A DNA stretch of 64,000 nt, from the NCBI GenBank assembly GCA_012862575.1, contig BLSF01000017.1, forward strand, positions 186,001-250,000. Direction: 5' to 3'. The translations under genes and the position numbers were made by a program. The notes under the pieces were generated by a model that had not been told where the DNA came from, did no database searches, and saw only the letters and a list, made by a program, of their open reading frames with translations. Below are positions 54,084 through 64,000 of the stretch, piece after piece. Source of the DNA: Parietichytrium sp. I65-24A (Eukaryota > Sar > Bigyra > Thraustochytrida > Thraustochytriidae). The stretch's first letter is position 1, and each line of letters begins with the position of its first letter.

Positions 54084-54286
54084 ATTGCAAAGACCGTCTC
54101 TGTTGGCGGGTGCAACCAGAATTCGGTCGAGCTCATTATTAAATCAATTGTGTTTTCTCTATTTTTACCAGTTTTCCCATGTGCCACCATGCTTCATGTC
54201 TTTCGGCAAATACGACTCAAAGTAACCTTTCTTGTCCTTTTTTTTTTTAAGTGATCAAGTCTTCAAAATAATTTGCATGTCGCTGC

Positions 54287-55834
54287 TTACCAAAGAGCCT
54301 TGAATTCGTTATCCTGGTCTGAAGCACCATCGCGCCGTGAGTCTGGGGCGTACAACTGGTCAAGTACAATATTAAAAGTATCGTCTATGACTTTTGGGAT
54401 GGTTGACGAAAGTAATGGGCACACCTCTTCAAGACAGGGGTTGTCATTTACTTCAATGAGACGTACGAGTTTATCTCCGTTCTGCCCATACTCGACCATG
54501 AAATCGAATCCGAACAGCTCAAAGGAACGATCCCGACATCCAGGGTTTATACCTGCCTTGATTCCAGCCTGAAAAACTGCCCTGGTAATTTCCTCAATCA
54601 TTGGCCAGCACACGGAAGTGGTCCATAGAGTCCCGTTGTCATCACCTTCCTCTTCTAATATCTCCCCGAACTCCCGAAAGCTCAGTTTGTTGCCACTTTC
54701 TTGCTTCCCATAAGCCTTTCCTTTCTTCTGAACAGCATCGTTTGTCAAGTGCACGAGCTTGTTCGAGAGATCGTCCAGGTTGTACGAGTAGGACGATGTC
54801 CGCAGATAGCACTTTTGATGCAAATAGGCTTTGTAGTCCTCATAATTTCCTACGTCTGTTTCTTTTGGATCTGCATCCTCCTGATTGTTCTTGTTCTGGT
54901 GCTGTGGCGTACACACCAGCAAACCATAACACCGAATGTCGAATTTTCGACCTCGCAATAGCACAGGGCGCTCTATATAGTCTTGAACCACCCATCGCAG
55001 AGCTGATTTGCCCTGACCTGCTCCACCGCCGTTCTTCTCTTTAGCCCCTTGAAGTACTGAGACCGCCTCTTCGCTTCCCGAAACAACTGTAATTCCAAAC
55101 CCGCGATTTGAGCTTTGCCCGGGCTTTAGGATATACGGCTTGTTCGCTTCTAGGTTTTCGCTCGCAAAACGTTGTGGGTCGCCTGATTCGAGATCAAAGA
55201 GGAGAGTTTTGGGAACCATTGCGTCTACTTGCCCGGGGCAGTGAATTGACAGCGTCTCATATAAGCGAGCTTTGTGGACCAAAACTCTCCCATTTCCAAA
55301 ATGGTTGAGAATGGCACATTCCCGCCGACGAGACCAGCTTTGGCTATACTTTTCCAGATTTCCGAGCTGACTTCGATATTGGCACCACACCAAATCCGCC
55401 TTGCCGCCACAAATGTCGGAGAGCCCTTGAACTCGCTTACCTTGCTCCTCACTTGGCTTCTCCCATGGCTTCTGTGCAGAAGACCAGCCCTTGCGAAGTT
55501 TGAACTGCTTCCTCACAAGCCCCGCATTGTTTCCATTCAAGACGTGATAGCGTCTTGCGCGCGCTAGCGTTGGCGCACAACCCTCGGATGTTGACGCGAT
55601 CTGATTCCTTGCTTTGGCATCTGTAGTTTCACTCCTCGACTCAGTCGTTGTTGTGGCCTCTCGTCGCTTGGTCTTGCGTTGCCTCGGCCGCCGAGACGGG
55701 ATTTTGTTTTGCTCGACGCTAGAGGCCACGGACTTTTTCGCGCCTAAATCAAACGTTGATTTCAGAGGCGCAGTCGCCTTCAAAGGTTTTGCTTTGAGCC
55801 CCACTTCCAAACCAGAAACGCTCAACAACTCCAT
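54287..55834 (-). CDS. Tubulin-tyrosine ligase family protein (TTLL)
   Basis: Single-exon protein of 515 residues from ATG 55834; the preceding codons offer only TTG. Residues 1-100 are basic and disordered. The TTL domain spans about 105-500: LNHFGNGRVLVHKARLYETL, KPGQSSNRGFGITVV (ATP-binding lysine and Gly-rich loop), VVQDYIERPVLL, GRKFDIRCYGLLV, KLVHLTNDAVQKK, FELFGFDFMVEY and IEVNDNPCLE, the last supplying metal ligands. This family adds tyrosine, glutamate or glycine to tubulin tails. Which amino acid is used cannot be told from sequence alone. A low-complexity insert near Gln-Asn-Lys-Asn-Asn interrupts the core at about 305-320. Its presence supports microtubule-based cilia or spindle modification. 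Confidence 0.9.
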   Translation of the reverse strand: MELLSVSGLEVGLKAKPLKATAPLKSTFDLGAKKSVASSVEQNKIPSRRPRQRKTKRREATTTTESRSETTDAKARNQIASTSEGCAPTLARARRYHVLNGNNAGLVRKQFKLRKGWSSAQKPWEKPSEEQGKRVQGLSDICGGKADLVWCQYRSQLGNLEKYSQSWSRRRECAILNHFGNGRVLVHKARLYETLSIHCPGQVDAMVPKTLLFDLESGDPQRFASENLEANKPYILKPGQSSNRGFGITVVSGSEEAVSVLQGAKEKNGGGAGQGKSALRWVVQDYIERPVLLRGRKFDIRCYGLLVCTPQHQNKNNQEDADPKETDVGNYEDYKAYLHQKCYLRTSSYSYNLDDLSNKLVHLTNDAVQKKGKAYGKQESGNKLSFREFGEILEEEGDDNGTLWTTSVCWPMIEEITRAVFQAGIKAGINPGCRDRSFELFGFDFMVEYGQNGDKLVRLIEVNDNPCLEEVCPLLSSTIPKVIDDTFNIVLDQLYAPDSRRDGASDQDNEFKALW

Positions 55835-56323
55835 TCCCGCTGACAACCCTTGCCGCTGGGACTTTCTCCTCCACGTTGTTCAGAGCAGATCCCTCTGCAG
55901 AAAATGCTTTGCGCTCTTCTCACCTCCTCGTCCATCCACCCGCATCATCTGCGGATTCTCTTGCCCTTCACCAACGAAATACAGCACATCACACCACCAG
56001 CAAAACAGTGTCAGTAGGACTCCCAGCCAGTACCGCCCCTCGCTTGTGGAGCGCAAGAGCCGTTGGATTCTTACCGGCAGCGATTACTATATAATGTAGC
56101 AGTTCAGCCCATGAAAATTTTCTGGGGGTTGACTACTAACTAATGTTTTAGATGTCGCTTAACCACGGGGAAGGTTAGTGATCACTACTTGACGGGATAG
56201 CAAAGAGCAATGCAACGAGAGCGAAAGCATTGGACACCGATCAAGATTGCGGTCGAAGAGGAGAAGCGGCGGAATTGGAAAGTTGGTGGGATCGGGAACG
56301 GTGCACTGCCGGGAAAGTGAAAA
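55835..56323. promoter_or_regulatory. Divergent promoter region between TTLL and calmodulin-like genes
   Basis: About 490 bp between two divergently transcribed genes that both fit cytoskeletal roles. No coding frame is supported. Confidence 0.45.
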
Positions 56324-57011
56324 ATGCAGAGTTCGGAGTTAAGCAAGGAGCAGTACGCAGGGTTCGACAATGCGTCGCTCGCGATGATCCGGCAGATCGA
56401 GGAGGAAGAGGAGGAGAAAAAGAGGGTGAAGAAAGCGAAGCGGAAGGTCACACTCTCCCCAGAGCAGATTGAGCACTTTAGAGATGCTTACAACATCTTT
56501 GACAAGGACGGGGACGGCGGTGTGTCCGTCCACGAGCTGGCACACGTCATGAGGTGCCTCGGGCAGGACCCTTCCGATTCCGAGGTGCGGAGGATGTTTA
56601 GCGAAGTGGATCAAGACGGATCTGGTGAAATCGACTTTGATGAGTTTTTAGAGATTATGCAATCTCAGATATCGTCTAGCGAGGATTCAAAGCGCAAGCA
56701 AGAGTTTGAGCATGAGGACTGGAGTAAGTTACCTTCAGAGGATTTGCATTTGTGAAATGTTCAGAATTGTGCCGAAAAAGCTTACCCGCACTCACACTTC
56801 TGTACCAGTCCAAGCCTTCAAAATATTCGATCTTGATGGAGATGGATTTATTACGCCTCAAGAACTCGGCAAAGTCTTGAGTAATATGGGCGAACAGCTG
56901 AGGGACTTTGAGCTCCAAGAAATGATTGAGGAGGTGAGCACAAACAAGAATGGACGTCTGAATCTGGACGAATTTATCTCTGTTATGGTGAACGGAGTCA
57001 AAATTGACTAG
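56324..57011 (+). CDS. Calmodulin/centrin-like EF-hand protein
   Basis: Two exons, 56324-56723 and 56809-57011, with an 85-nt phase 1 intron, give 200 residues. A charged N-terminal extension of about 42 residues (Glu run, then KKRVKKAKRK) precedes four EF-hands. Loops 1-3 at 60-71 (DKDGDGGVSVHE), 96-107 (DQDGSGEIDFDE) and 141-152 (DLDGDGFITPQE) keep the calcium ligands. Loop 4 at 177-188 (STNKNGRLNLDE) has lost Asp at position 1 and probably binds calcium weakly or not at all. The LSPEQIEHFRDAYNIFDKD opening is calmodulin/centrin-like. It is a calcium sensor; the basic extension, as in centrins, could give a cytoskeletal location. It converges with the G-box/EF-hand gene. Confidence 0.9.
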
Positions 57012-57247
57012 TACGTACTCTAAAACGCTCTTCACATTCTAATTTTGAGTTTCATGCATCAGCTTTGTTTTGGGTCGTGCACTAAAGCAAAGGGAGAACG
57101 GCTTCCATAAGATCGGATTTTCTCGAAAATGTTATTTATTGGAGTATGCGTCATTCTCTACGATAGCTCTGGCGCATCCGAGCAAAAGTCGCAAAAGCAT
57201 GACCTAATATATTTTGAGCCGACAAAAGGCGCACCTGGAAAGTGGTG

Positions 57248-59003
57248 TTACGCAAGAGTGGCTTCGTCACATAGTTCTGTGCTGGATGGGCCCGAAGCAA
57301 TTTGCTTGTTCTGACGCTTCTCTTGAATTCTCTTCTCCAAAAACTTCTTTTGCCGCATTCTTTTTGCTTCCATTGCCTGCTTCAGCTGTGCCGTCTTGAT
57401 CTCATACTCTTCCTTGAGCTGTTGGAGCATCTCCGAACTTGTCGGTGCCTTTTCTTCCGCGTCGACGGCTTTGCGAAGCGCCTCTTGCTGTTCCTGCAAG
57501 AGTTCTTGCGTAAGCGCTAGAACTGGTGCTTGAGCTGTGTCTGTAATGAGCTTTTGCATCTGACCGTAGAAGTCAAGAAATTCGTCCCACTCAAGCTCTT
57601 TGTTGTCATTTGAGTCGCTTTTAGAGAACAAGTCCTCAAATGCCTCAGGAGGAAACTGCAGCTCCGCAAGCATGACCCCTAGTTCCTTTCTATCGATCGA
57701 GTTCGATTTGTCGGTGTCATACCGATCGAAAACCTCACGAATCTCGTTCTCGATTTCCTTCGCGCTTTTGGCTTTGGACACGCTCAATGTCGTTCCCGGC
57801 TGTGTGCCAATAACTTGTGCTTTGTTCGCCAAAAGCACATTTCTGCACACTCGACAGCTCACGACAAACGAGCTTCGAAGCACGGACATGATCGTCTGAC
57901 AACGCCAGCACTGGATGCATACATACGAACCAAGCACATTCTTAATTTGTGTGCCATCTTTCAAGACTTCAAGGACGGATCCGTCCAATAAAGTTTGTAC
58001 CTTTCTACCATCTGGAAATACCTCGATACTGAAAATCACGAATCCTCGACATTAGCCAAACATCGCTTTCCCTCTCACCAGCCTCTTTAAATCGTTCAGC
58101 TAGAGCTATAAACTTACCGCGACCCGTCCACTTTTGTTTGAATCTTGTGACCGTCTGGCCAGCTCTCAATGACCGTTCCGTTAGGGTTTCGTTGGACTTT
58201 ACGTCCATCCGGGTACTTGACGATTCGGCAACCGGACTTGTCGCTGTCAATCTTTGTTCCATCGGGAAACACCTGAATCATGGACCCGTCCGCTTCATTG
58301 GTTTGTGTTTGTGTCCCCTTATTTGCACAACCCAGTTAAATTTGGTTAGTGCCGGTTCTGTCATGAGATTTAACATTTGCTCCTTCGTTGCAACTTACAT
58401 CCGGATCGACTACGATTCGAGTTTGGGTCTTTGGATTATATTGAATGGTTTGTGTCTTGGTGACTTCTATGGTAGTCCCATCTGGATTTTGCTGGAACTT
58501 TGAGCCATCTGCCCGCTTAACCACCAACTTTCCGTCCTCTGTCTTTGTTATCCTTGTGCCGTCTGCATGGTGCTCGTCCGTACGTCCTAGTTAGAAGGCA
58601 AGCGACAAGAAAAGAATTCTGAGGTGAGTACAGGTCATGTGTCAGGAAATGTGAAACTCACCGCCAAAGTTCACTTACCGGAAGGAAAAGTCTGCTTTTT
58701 TCTGCCATCTGGCCATTTCTCGACGATTATACCGTCGGGGCCCTCTATTTTCTCGTAAGTCAAGACGTGCTCCCCGTCGTGGGCGATCCGCCCTGCTGAG
58801 GCGCTGTGCAACATTCCAGGGTTGTTGAGAAAGAGCTCTTCGGACTTTTTGTTCACCGACACAAGCCATCCGCGCACACGCTGCAACTCTGCGGGAATGT
58901 CTGAAACATCTTGCAAGTCATGAGGCTTTTCAGACTCGATCTTCAACTCAGCAAGCATCTCGCTGCCCTTATCAATGGCTTGGGCCGACGCGCCTGCCCC
59001 CAT
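57248..59003 (-). CDS. Myristoylated G-box (TCP10/CPAP-like) repeat, LSD1-type finger and EF-hand protein
   Basis: Four exons, 59003-58679, 58586-58399, 58317-58118 and 58028-57248, with introns of 92, 81 and 89 nt, give 497 residues. MGAGASAQ is a myristoylation signal. Residues about 75-268 are repeating beta strands of the form PDGRKVQ...DGS.....DGT (for example KWPDGRKKQTFPSG, KYPDGRKVQRNPNGTVIESWPDG, VFPDGRKVQTLLDGS), like the G-box of TCP10/CPAP (CENPJ) that stacks into an open beta-sheet at centrioles. An LSD1-like finger follows (Cys278, Cys281, Cys296, Cys299). Two EF-hands are at about 342-353 (DTDKSNSIDRKE) and 376-387, then a C-terminal coiled coil to about 480. I infer a calcium-linked, membrane-tethered scaffold, perhaps at the basal body. 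Each splice restores the repeat phase. Confidence 0.82.
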
Positions 59004-59876
59004 CTTGTCCCGGAAAATACCAGCGCAGCAAGAACGCGAAAGACTGCCGATGCTTCGCAAGCCTCTTCGTCACTCTCGTGAACTCTCTCCCACCGCCGAG
59101 GTTTTCCAATCTGCACTTTCACGGCTTCCAACGTGTAAGGTAGTGCGGTATCGTCGATACCCTTGTACCCCCCCCCCTAGTTTGGAGCTTGCTTTTGTTA
59201 GGCCTGAGCAAAGACTGAGTTGCGTGAAACAGAAGCGCAACTGAGACCCGAGCATTAGCACTAGGCTCCCAACCGCATTGGTGGACAGTATGTCTGGCGC
59301 TTCGTTTCACTGCCGGCTGAAGCTTTTGATAAATTGAGCGCAATACCCATGAGGCTCTCGCCCATTCATCCTTTCCTGCACAACCCACGCCGTTCAAGTT
59401 GGAGGGAGAGAACAAATATAACTGGATGAATGCGCTCATCAAGACTCTTTCTTACCAAAAAATTAATTCACAAACTGTAAATACTCAGCCATACTCTCCG
59501 TCCACATTCTTCAAGTTGAGTTTTCCAAAAACAACCTCTCACGCATCGTCTTGGCGGCCTGTGCGCCCAAATTCTAAAGCTACAATAGCTCACTGGCACT
59601 TGCACTGCACTACACTGTACTCACAGTCAGTCAGTACTGCACTTCTTGCGGCGGCACTGGCAACGGATTTTTAACAAATTTTGGAGGAATCTTACTGAGA
59701 GGTCTATATACCACGCTAGAGTTCAGGCAGGCGATCTGTTTCACTGAACTTTGAGCTAACTAACGATGAACTAAAAAAAGAGTTGAGAGTTTGCGCGGCC
59801 GCGATGGATCATCTCATGAAGCGCAACGGATAGGAGTTTGCAAAAGGTGAGGCGAAAGAGCGAAAGGAACGGTTCC
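59004..59876. other. Intergenic region, no gene seen
   Basis: About 870 bp between the G-box gene start and the channel stop, both minus strand. It contains a run of nine or more C at about 59168-59177. It should hold the G-box gene promoter. Confidence 0.5.
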
Positions 59877-62800
59877 TTACTCCTGGACTGGTATTCCAAG
59901 CACAACCAGAGTAGCGTGAATTTCCTTGTACCTAGGGTTTGCGGAGAGCTTATAGGTGTGCACCGAGTTGGATGCTATGATCTCCCAGGTGCGCAAGAGC
60001 TGGGACTGGAGGGGAAACCCACTCTCATCGAACTGGATGGTTTGCACGTGATTCCTCAGCCGGAACTCCATAATTCCGAATTTTGTGATGCAGGTTCTCC
60101 AGAGGCGCCGAATCTCGAACCTGGTGTGCACTTTCCCCGCGGGCAATGGGCGAATGTAGACTTGGGTATATGACGGAACAATGTTTGCCAACTCCGGCTC
60201 AGGCGTGGCTCCAACAAACCTTCCCATCAGCTTAGACAGTAAGGAGTTTCGCTTCTGTTGGTTATTCTTTGCTGCCACAATTTCTGCTGTGTGAACCTTC
60301 GCGTTACACCTGCGCACACAGTTCTGCCTACGGAAAGCTGGAAATATGGCAAAGCCCCTGATTTGTGCTGCCGTAGCTTTTAAGATGCTCTTGAAAACTC
60401 CAACTCCGAAGAGAACCATCAACATGAATTGCGGAAGAGCGCAAGTCTGCATGGCTTTCCGAAACACCCCAAGCTCGTCATGATAAAGAACCTGGTAAGT
60501 CCAAAGCGACTTCACGGCCTCCGTGCCATTTTGGAAATCTATAGCTTGAAGAACGTCTTCCGATAAAAGTGAGGAAGAAGGCACCAGATCTGGGTTCCCG
60601 AACGACCAAAAGGCAAACGCACAATGCAAAAAGTTTGCAGCGGGCATCAACTTCACAGCGAGACGAGGTAAGTTATCATCAAGTTGGAGTGGACGCCGAT
60701 AAAATCTTATGAGCCCATATTTGTACAGCAGAAATGAGCTCGCAAAATAGGCTGAGGCAATTGGAAGCAATATCGGAATCTGAGCAGAGTATATGGTTGC
60801 GACGAAGAGCACATTGAGAAGGTATGCATATTTGACGGGAATTACCAGTTTCATCGGAGCATAACCCTGATTTAATGTGTGCTGCGATGCTGCGTGGATC
60901 TTTGCGTACAGCTGTCGAGTAGGCTCCACCACGATAACGAAGAACACCGTCGAAACAATCTGAGAAACACCTTGCAATACGATGGATACAACGATTGTTT
61001 GCCCAACCACCAGGAACCATAGCTTGGAAAATTCCTTTGTCCCTTCAAGCATCGAAATGTCATTGTAAGGAGTCAGACTATGAACCATTAAAGACAGTAC
61101 AGCAGTGTTGAGAAATATAGCCATGAAAACCCTCCGAGACGTGGCCAGCTCCTCCTCCGTCACCGTTTTATGCGGCTCTAGACTGGTAACGTGACTGATG
61201 CCCAGGCGCAACAGCAAATTAGAGACCCCAACTACGATTCCTGGGAGAACTTGCAACATGAATACGTAAATTTTGTCAGTCAGGAATGCGCCGCAAATGT
61301 CACTCTCCACTGACGAAAAGAACCCAAGTACTATACGCCTTAGCTCTAAGAGAACATCAACTTGCTGAGAACAATAGCAGTGCAAGAGCATCTCCTCCAA
61401 GAAGAATTTTTTGCAACAACGAGCGTCAACCAGCAAGTCTGCGAATGCTCGCCAATCGGTCACCTCACTTAACGTGCGATGCCAGACATCCTCGCCAATG
61501 CTCAAGCTCTCATTTGCAAACATGGCTTTGCAATTCGCGTCTATATTTGCATCTCGTGAGTTGCCAGACACTGCTGGACAGCCCTCCTCTACGCTTAAAG
61601 TGTAACATTCCGTCGTTGACATCCCACTCAAATCCACACACGACGAAGTACAGCTACCCGTGCCCACCACCCTAATATCTTGAACGTCATAGGTGAGCCA
61701 CGACTTCCCTTCAGGGCATTCACTGTCCAACGACTGATTCCTAACGAGCAGGGTGCTTGCGTCGTTTATTGCAAAAGAGTGAAAGTATGTCGCGGGTAGC
61801 TCCAAGCTGCACAGACTTGAGGAAGGAAAAGTCGAGTATAGTTGATTCACGGAATAGTGTATCCAAAACAAAGACGCGAAAACCAGGCCGAGCGTTAAAA
61901 AGGTTCCAGCATTGATTGCAATCGACACCGCCCTGGAGAAGTACGGGGAAACGTACAAATTTTCCCACTTGATGTTTGTGGGCTCTTCGGCCACTTGCAC
62001 TTTAAGCGGCCACTTCTTCCGGAAGATCAGGTTTGGGTGCGACACGCCGCCACCGTCCGAGTAGTCCGCCAAGCACTTGTCTCGTGATGCCGTACATTGA
62101 AAAATGACGTGGGCAGAAACATGTGTGGGAGCGAATCCACGATCAGCTATACCCTCCTTTAGTTTCTGCAGCTCCTCTTCGAGAGCTGAGGCTCTTTGAA
62201 GCTCTCTGTTCTTCTTGGCGACATTTTTGCACCTTACAGAAGAGTGTTTGTGTACTTTAGCCCAGCTTTCGTGCAGACGTGAAAGTAACTTCTCGCGGGC
62301 TTTGCATTCTCTAAACACTCTTCGATCATATCGAAGGATCGTAACCTCAGCAACCCACTTTCCGAGGTAAGATCTGTCATTTGAACTTTCGCAGTTCCTG
62401 ATCGGGGCCGCTTCAAGTAGATTGCGTTCTTTTCGCGATCTAGGGTCTGCATTGAAGCCGCTATTAGGAACTTCGTCGTCCGCGTCCACCGGAGCATACT
62501 TGGAGCTGAAATGGTTTATAACCTCATCTTTCGTCGCATCGTGAGGTAAACCTTCCACCAGAATGGAGTAATCCTTTGGGGTAAAGAATTCCGCGTCAGA
62601 GCTTTGAGCTTGGTGTGCAAGCGCTCTTTTCAAGACCTGTATCGATGCGGTAAATGTGAGAGTTGCAACAACGTCCAGAGCTGAGATCACATATGACCTT
62701 CGGTAGTTGGAACCCTCGTTTGTCGTGTTCACCATATTTGCAAGCGTCGGGCTCCACGTTGCGAGCAACTCTTCGATATTATAAAGGATGTTTTGCGTGT

Positions 62801-63131
62801 CACTCCCAATAAAGTTTCCTAGCGTGAACTTCCCAAATCCAAGAGGATCGAACTTGGAATTGGCGACTCCTCCTCCATTGAAGAAAAGGACCATGGCTGG
62901 AAGGTAGAGAAAGCTCTGCACCGCAAAGAGAAGCGCCAGCCATTTGAGCAGCACAAGATAGAGCATGACACCGCTTCCTATCGCCGCAAAGTCTTGCGTT
63001 TCTGTTGACCACAGGCTTCGCTGCCTCCTGCCAAATATCACATCAGCACGCTTCGTCCGAGCAATCTGTACAGAAGGCGCCTCCCAGGAGCTGGCAAAGG
63101 CATCTCGCCGTGGCGTCAGGTTCTCTGGCAT
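59877..63131 (-). CDS. OSCA/TMEM63-like cation channel with a large Cys-rich extracellular insert
   Basis: Single-exon protein of 1,084 residues from ATG 63131. A first hydrophobic pair lies at about 50-85, and a third helix just after residue 145. FFTPKDYSILVEGLPHDATKDEVINHF (about 183-209) is the RRM-like cytosolic domain between helices of the OSCA/CSC1 family, followed by a coiled region and AEEPTNIKWENLYVSPYFSR, the family's re-entry motif. The second half has the helical core ending APMKLVIPVKYAYLLNVLFVATIYS and IPILLPIASAYFASSFLLYKYGLIRFYRRP, which match the pore region and last helices. About 200 residues between helices (about 420-625) hold many cysteines and N-glycosylation sites and look extracellular. 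OSCA/TMEM63 proteins are mechanically or osmotically gated cation channels; gating here is untested. Confidence 0.83.
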   Translation of the reverse strand: MPENLTPRRDAFASSWEAPSVQIARTKRADVIFGRRQRSLWSTETQDFAAIGSGVMLYLVLLKWLALLFAVQSFLYLPAMVLFFNGGGVANSKFDPLGFGKFTLGNFIGSDTQNILYNIEELLATWSPTLANMVNTTNEGSNYRRSYVISALDVVATLTFTASIQVLKRALAHQAQSSDAEFFTPKDYSILVEGLPHDATKDEVINHFSSKYAPVDADDEVPNSGFNADPRSRKERNLLEAAPIRNCESSNDRSYLGKWVAEVTILRYDRRVFRECKAREKLLSRLHESWAKVHKHSSVRCKNVAKKNRELQRASALEEELQKLKEGIADRGFAPTHVSAHVIFQCTASRDKCLADYSDGGGVSHPNLIFRKKWPLKVQVAEEPTNIKWENLYVSPYFSRAVSIAINAGTFLTLGLVFASLFWIHYSVNQLYSTFPSSSLCSLELPATYFHSFAINDASTLLVRNQSLDSECPEGKSWLTYDVQDIRVVGTGSCTSSCVDLSGMSTTECYTLSVEEGCPAVSGNSRDANIDANCKAMFANESLSIGEDVWHRTLSEVTDWRAFADLLVDARCCKKFFLEEMLLHCYCSQQVDVLLELRRIVLGFFSSVESDICGAFLTDKIYVFMLQVLPGIVVGVSNLLLRLGISHVTSLEPHKTVTEEELATSRRVFMAIFLNTAVLSLMVHSLTPYNDISMLEGTKEFSKLWFLVVGQTIVVSIVLQGVSQIVSTVFFVIVVEPTRQLYAKIHAASQHTLNQGYAPMKLVIPVKYAYLLNVLFVATIYSAQIPILLPIASAYFASSFLLYKYGLIRFYRRPLQLDDNLPRLAVKLMPAANFLHCAFAFWSFGNPDLVPSSSLLSEDVLQAIDFQNGTEAVKSLWTYQVLYHDELGVFRKAMQTCALPQFMLMVLFGVGVFKSILKATAAQIRGFAIFPAFRRQNCVRRCNAKVHTAEIVAAKNNQQKRNSLLSKLMGRFVGATPEPELANIVPSYTQVYIRPLPAGKVHTRFEIRRLWRTCITKFGIMEFRLRNHVQTIQFDESGFPLQSQLLRTWEIIASNSVHTYKLSANPRYKEIHATLVVLGIPVQE

Positions 63132-63233
63132 CGCCTCCAGCAGTCATCGCAGGTCTGCGCTCGACCGTATCAAGGAGTGCACCCTTTCAGCGTTCGCGCT
63201 GATCGAAAGACAGCTTTGAAGGCAGGCACAAAC

Positions 63234-63629
63234 CTAGGCGATTCCCGGCAGTCCAAGAGTAACCAACGCTGACAATAGCCAGAACACGTAGAGCCTCAAG
63301 TCACGACTGGGTATATATAGCATGTAAAGGTGCCCTACTTGTTCATCGAAATTCTTGGTGATTGCGTCAGAGCCACTTTGTGGTGGTGCACAAACCAGGT
63401 TTTTCGCGCTACCACGGCGACCTAATACGATCGTGGCAACCGCTCTTCTGCGAATGCCAGCTTCAAGTTTTTGAGCGCATTTGAGCATGAACACCGTCCC
63501 ATCCCCTTCCACAGTGAATACGCCTGGAAAGTGCAGACTGAGACAATTCACAGTGAAGAAAACAGTTAATTTTCCAAATAGGAGTTGCCAACGTAGCCGA
63601 GGAACGAGCTGATGGAAAGAAGGACACAT
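63234..63629 (-). CDS. Small hydrophobic ORF upstream of the channel gene
   Basis: ORF of 131 residues from ATG 63629, ending about 100 bp before the channel gene start on the same strand. It has two hydrophobic stretches (about 15-36 and 105-128, ending RLYVFWLLSALVTLGLPGIA) and a basic middle. It could be an independent small membrane protein or an upstream exon or reading frame in the channel transcript. No family recognised. Confidence 0.35.
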   Translation of the reverse strand: MCPSFHQLVPRLRWQLLFGKLTVFFTVNCLSLHFPGVFTVEGDGTVFMLKCAQKLEAGIRRRAVATIVLGRRGSAKNLVCAPPQSGSDAITKNFDEQVGHLYMLYIPSRDLRLYVFWLLSALVTLGLPGIA

Positions 63630-64000
63630 AGGACTTTGGCAATCAAAGTGCTAGGATGAGATGTACCAGTGCCAGTTGAGGTTACCGTTACCGGACAAAT
63701 GGACTCGACTCCGAGGCGGAAGGTGCTTGCCTCCTTACACCTTGGATTTGAATTCGAATTGAAAGTTCAATTTATTTTTGAGGTTGACACGGTATTGCGT
63801 GTTCCATGCTCCATGCTCTGTGCTCCGTGCTCATCACCAGCCAGTTCTGCGACGACTCGGACGCATTGGAAAGCTGAACACCTCGCAGAAGTGTCGCATG
63901 GAGAATGCAGAGGACAAGCAGCGTCAAGATTGGGGAGAAGAGGGTGTAGAAGCCCTATTGGAACTACCGGCTTAGAGCGGAGAGGGGTTTGCGCTGCGGC
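63630..64000. other. Window end, no gene resolved
   Basis: About 370 bp with short frames only. A charged frame ending near 63975 (DWGEEGVEALLELPA) has no supported start and may belong to a gene continuing beyond the window. Confidence 0.35.

Noticed and set aside
1-64000. tRNA, rRNA, CRISPR, LTR elements or transposases
   Set aside because: Scanned by eye for T-loop motifs, repeat-spacer arrays and reverse transcriptase or transposase motifs; none was convincing.

Overview
This is nuclear DNA from a eukaryote, most likely a single-celled protist. Genes are compact and closely spaced. Introns are short (about 70-175 nt) with GT-AG borders and GTAAGT, GTGAGT or GTACGT donors. The encoded machinery is eukaryotic throughout: 20S proteasome, EMC, SBDS, Rrp8, a complex I subunit and tubulin-modifying enzymes. 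A TTL-family ligase, EF-hand proteins and a TCP10/CPAP-like G-box protein suggest a cell that can build cilia or flagella. The domain combinations (TULIP-like plus PqiA, HAD plus nucleotide kinase, membrane-anchored cyclophilin, an MDP-1-like HAD phosphatase) resemble those of stramenopiles and other SAR protists. A heterotrophic stramenopile such as a thraustochytrid would fit, but that placement is inference. No plastid-specific gene, tRNA, rRNA, CRISPR array, viral relic or recognisable transposase was found.

Layout. 1-2.9 kb: a leucine-rich-repeat gene with one 28-residue repeat per 84-nt exon, and one exon that is a base short. 3.5-9.6 kb: a signal-peptide membrane protein, a membrane-anchored cyclophilin, an MDP-1-like phosphatase, a NOL12/Rrp17 nucleolar protein and complex I subunit NDUFS5. 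9.8-14.6 kb: mitochondrial phosphatidylserine decarboxylase and a four-exon SH3-GYF-GYF-Tubby protein. 17-26 kb: a secreted cPLA2/patatin-type lipase, EMC1 and mitochondrial NAD(P) transhydrogenase. 28-34.4 kb: PDZ-PH, FHA and rhomboid proteins. 35-40 kb: SBDS with a zinc finger, a small acidic protein whose stop codon overlaps that of SBDS, a glutathione peroxidase interrupted by a ShKT domain, and a HAD-nucleotidase/nucleotide-kinase fusion. 41.8-46.3 kb: proteasome alpha subunit PSMA4, Rrp8 and a small single-pass membrane protein. 46.3-49.9 kb: gene-poor, with a tandem duplication of about 197 bp and a pentanucleotide satellite. 49.9-63.6 kb: a giant TULIP-like/PqiA membrane protein, a TTL-family ligase, a calmodulin-like protein converging on a G-box/LSD1-finger/EF-hand protein, an OSCA/TMEM63-like channel and a small hydrophobic ORF.

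Themes. There is no operon logic, but several genes concern lipids and membranes (PSD, PLA2-like lipase, EMC1, TULIP-PqiA, OSCA), ribosome assembly (NOL12, SBDS, Rrp8) and mitochondria (NDUFS5, PSD, NNT). The most notable content is a set of unusual multidomain proteins, each reconstructed here from open frames and phase-matched splice sites. All functional calls rest on recognising motifs by eye; no database search was run.
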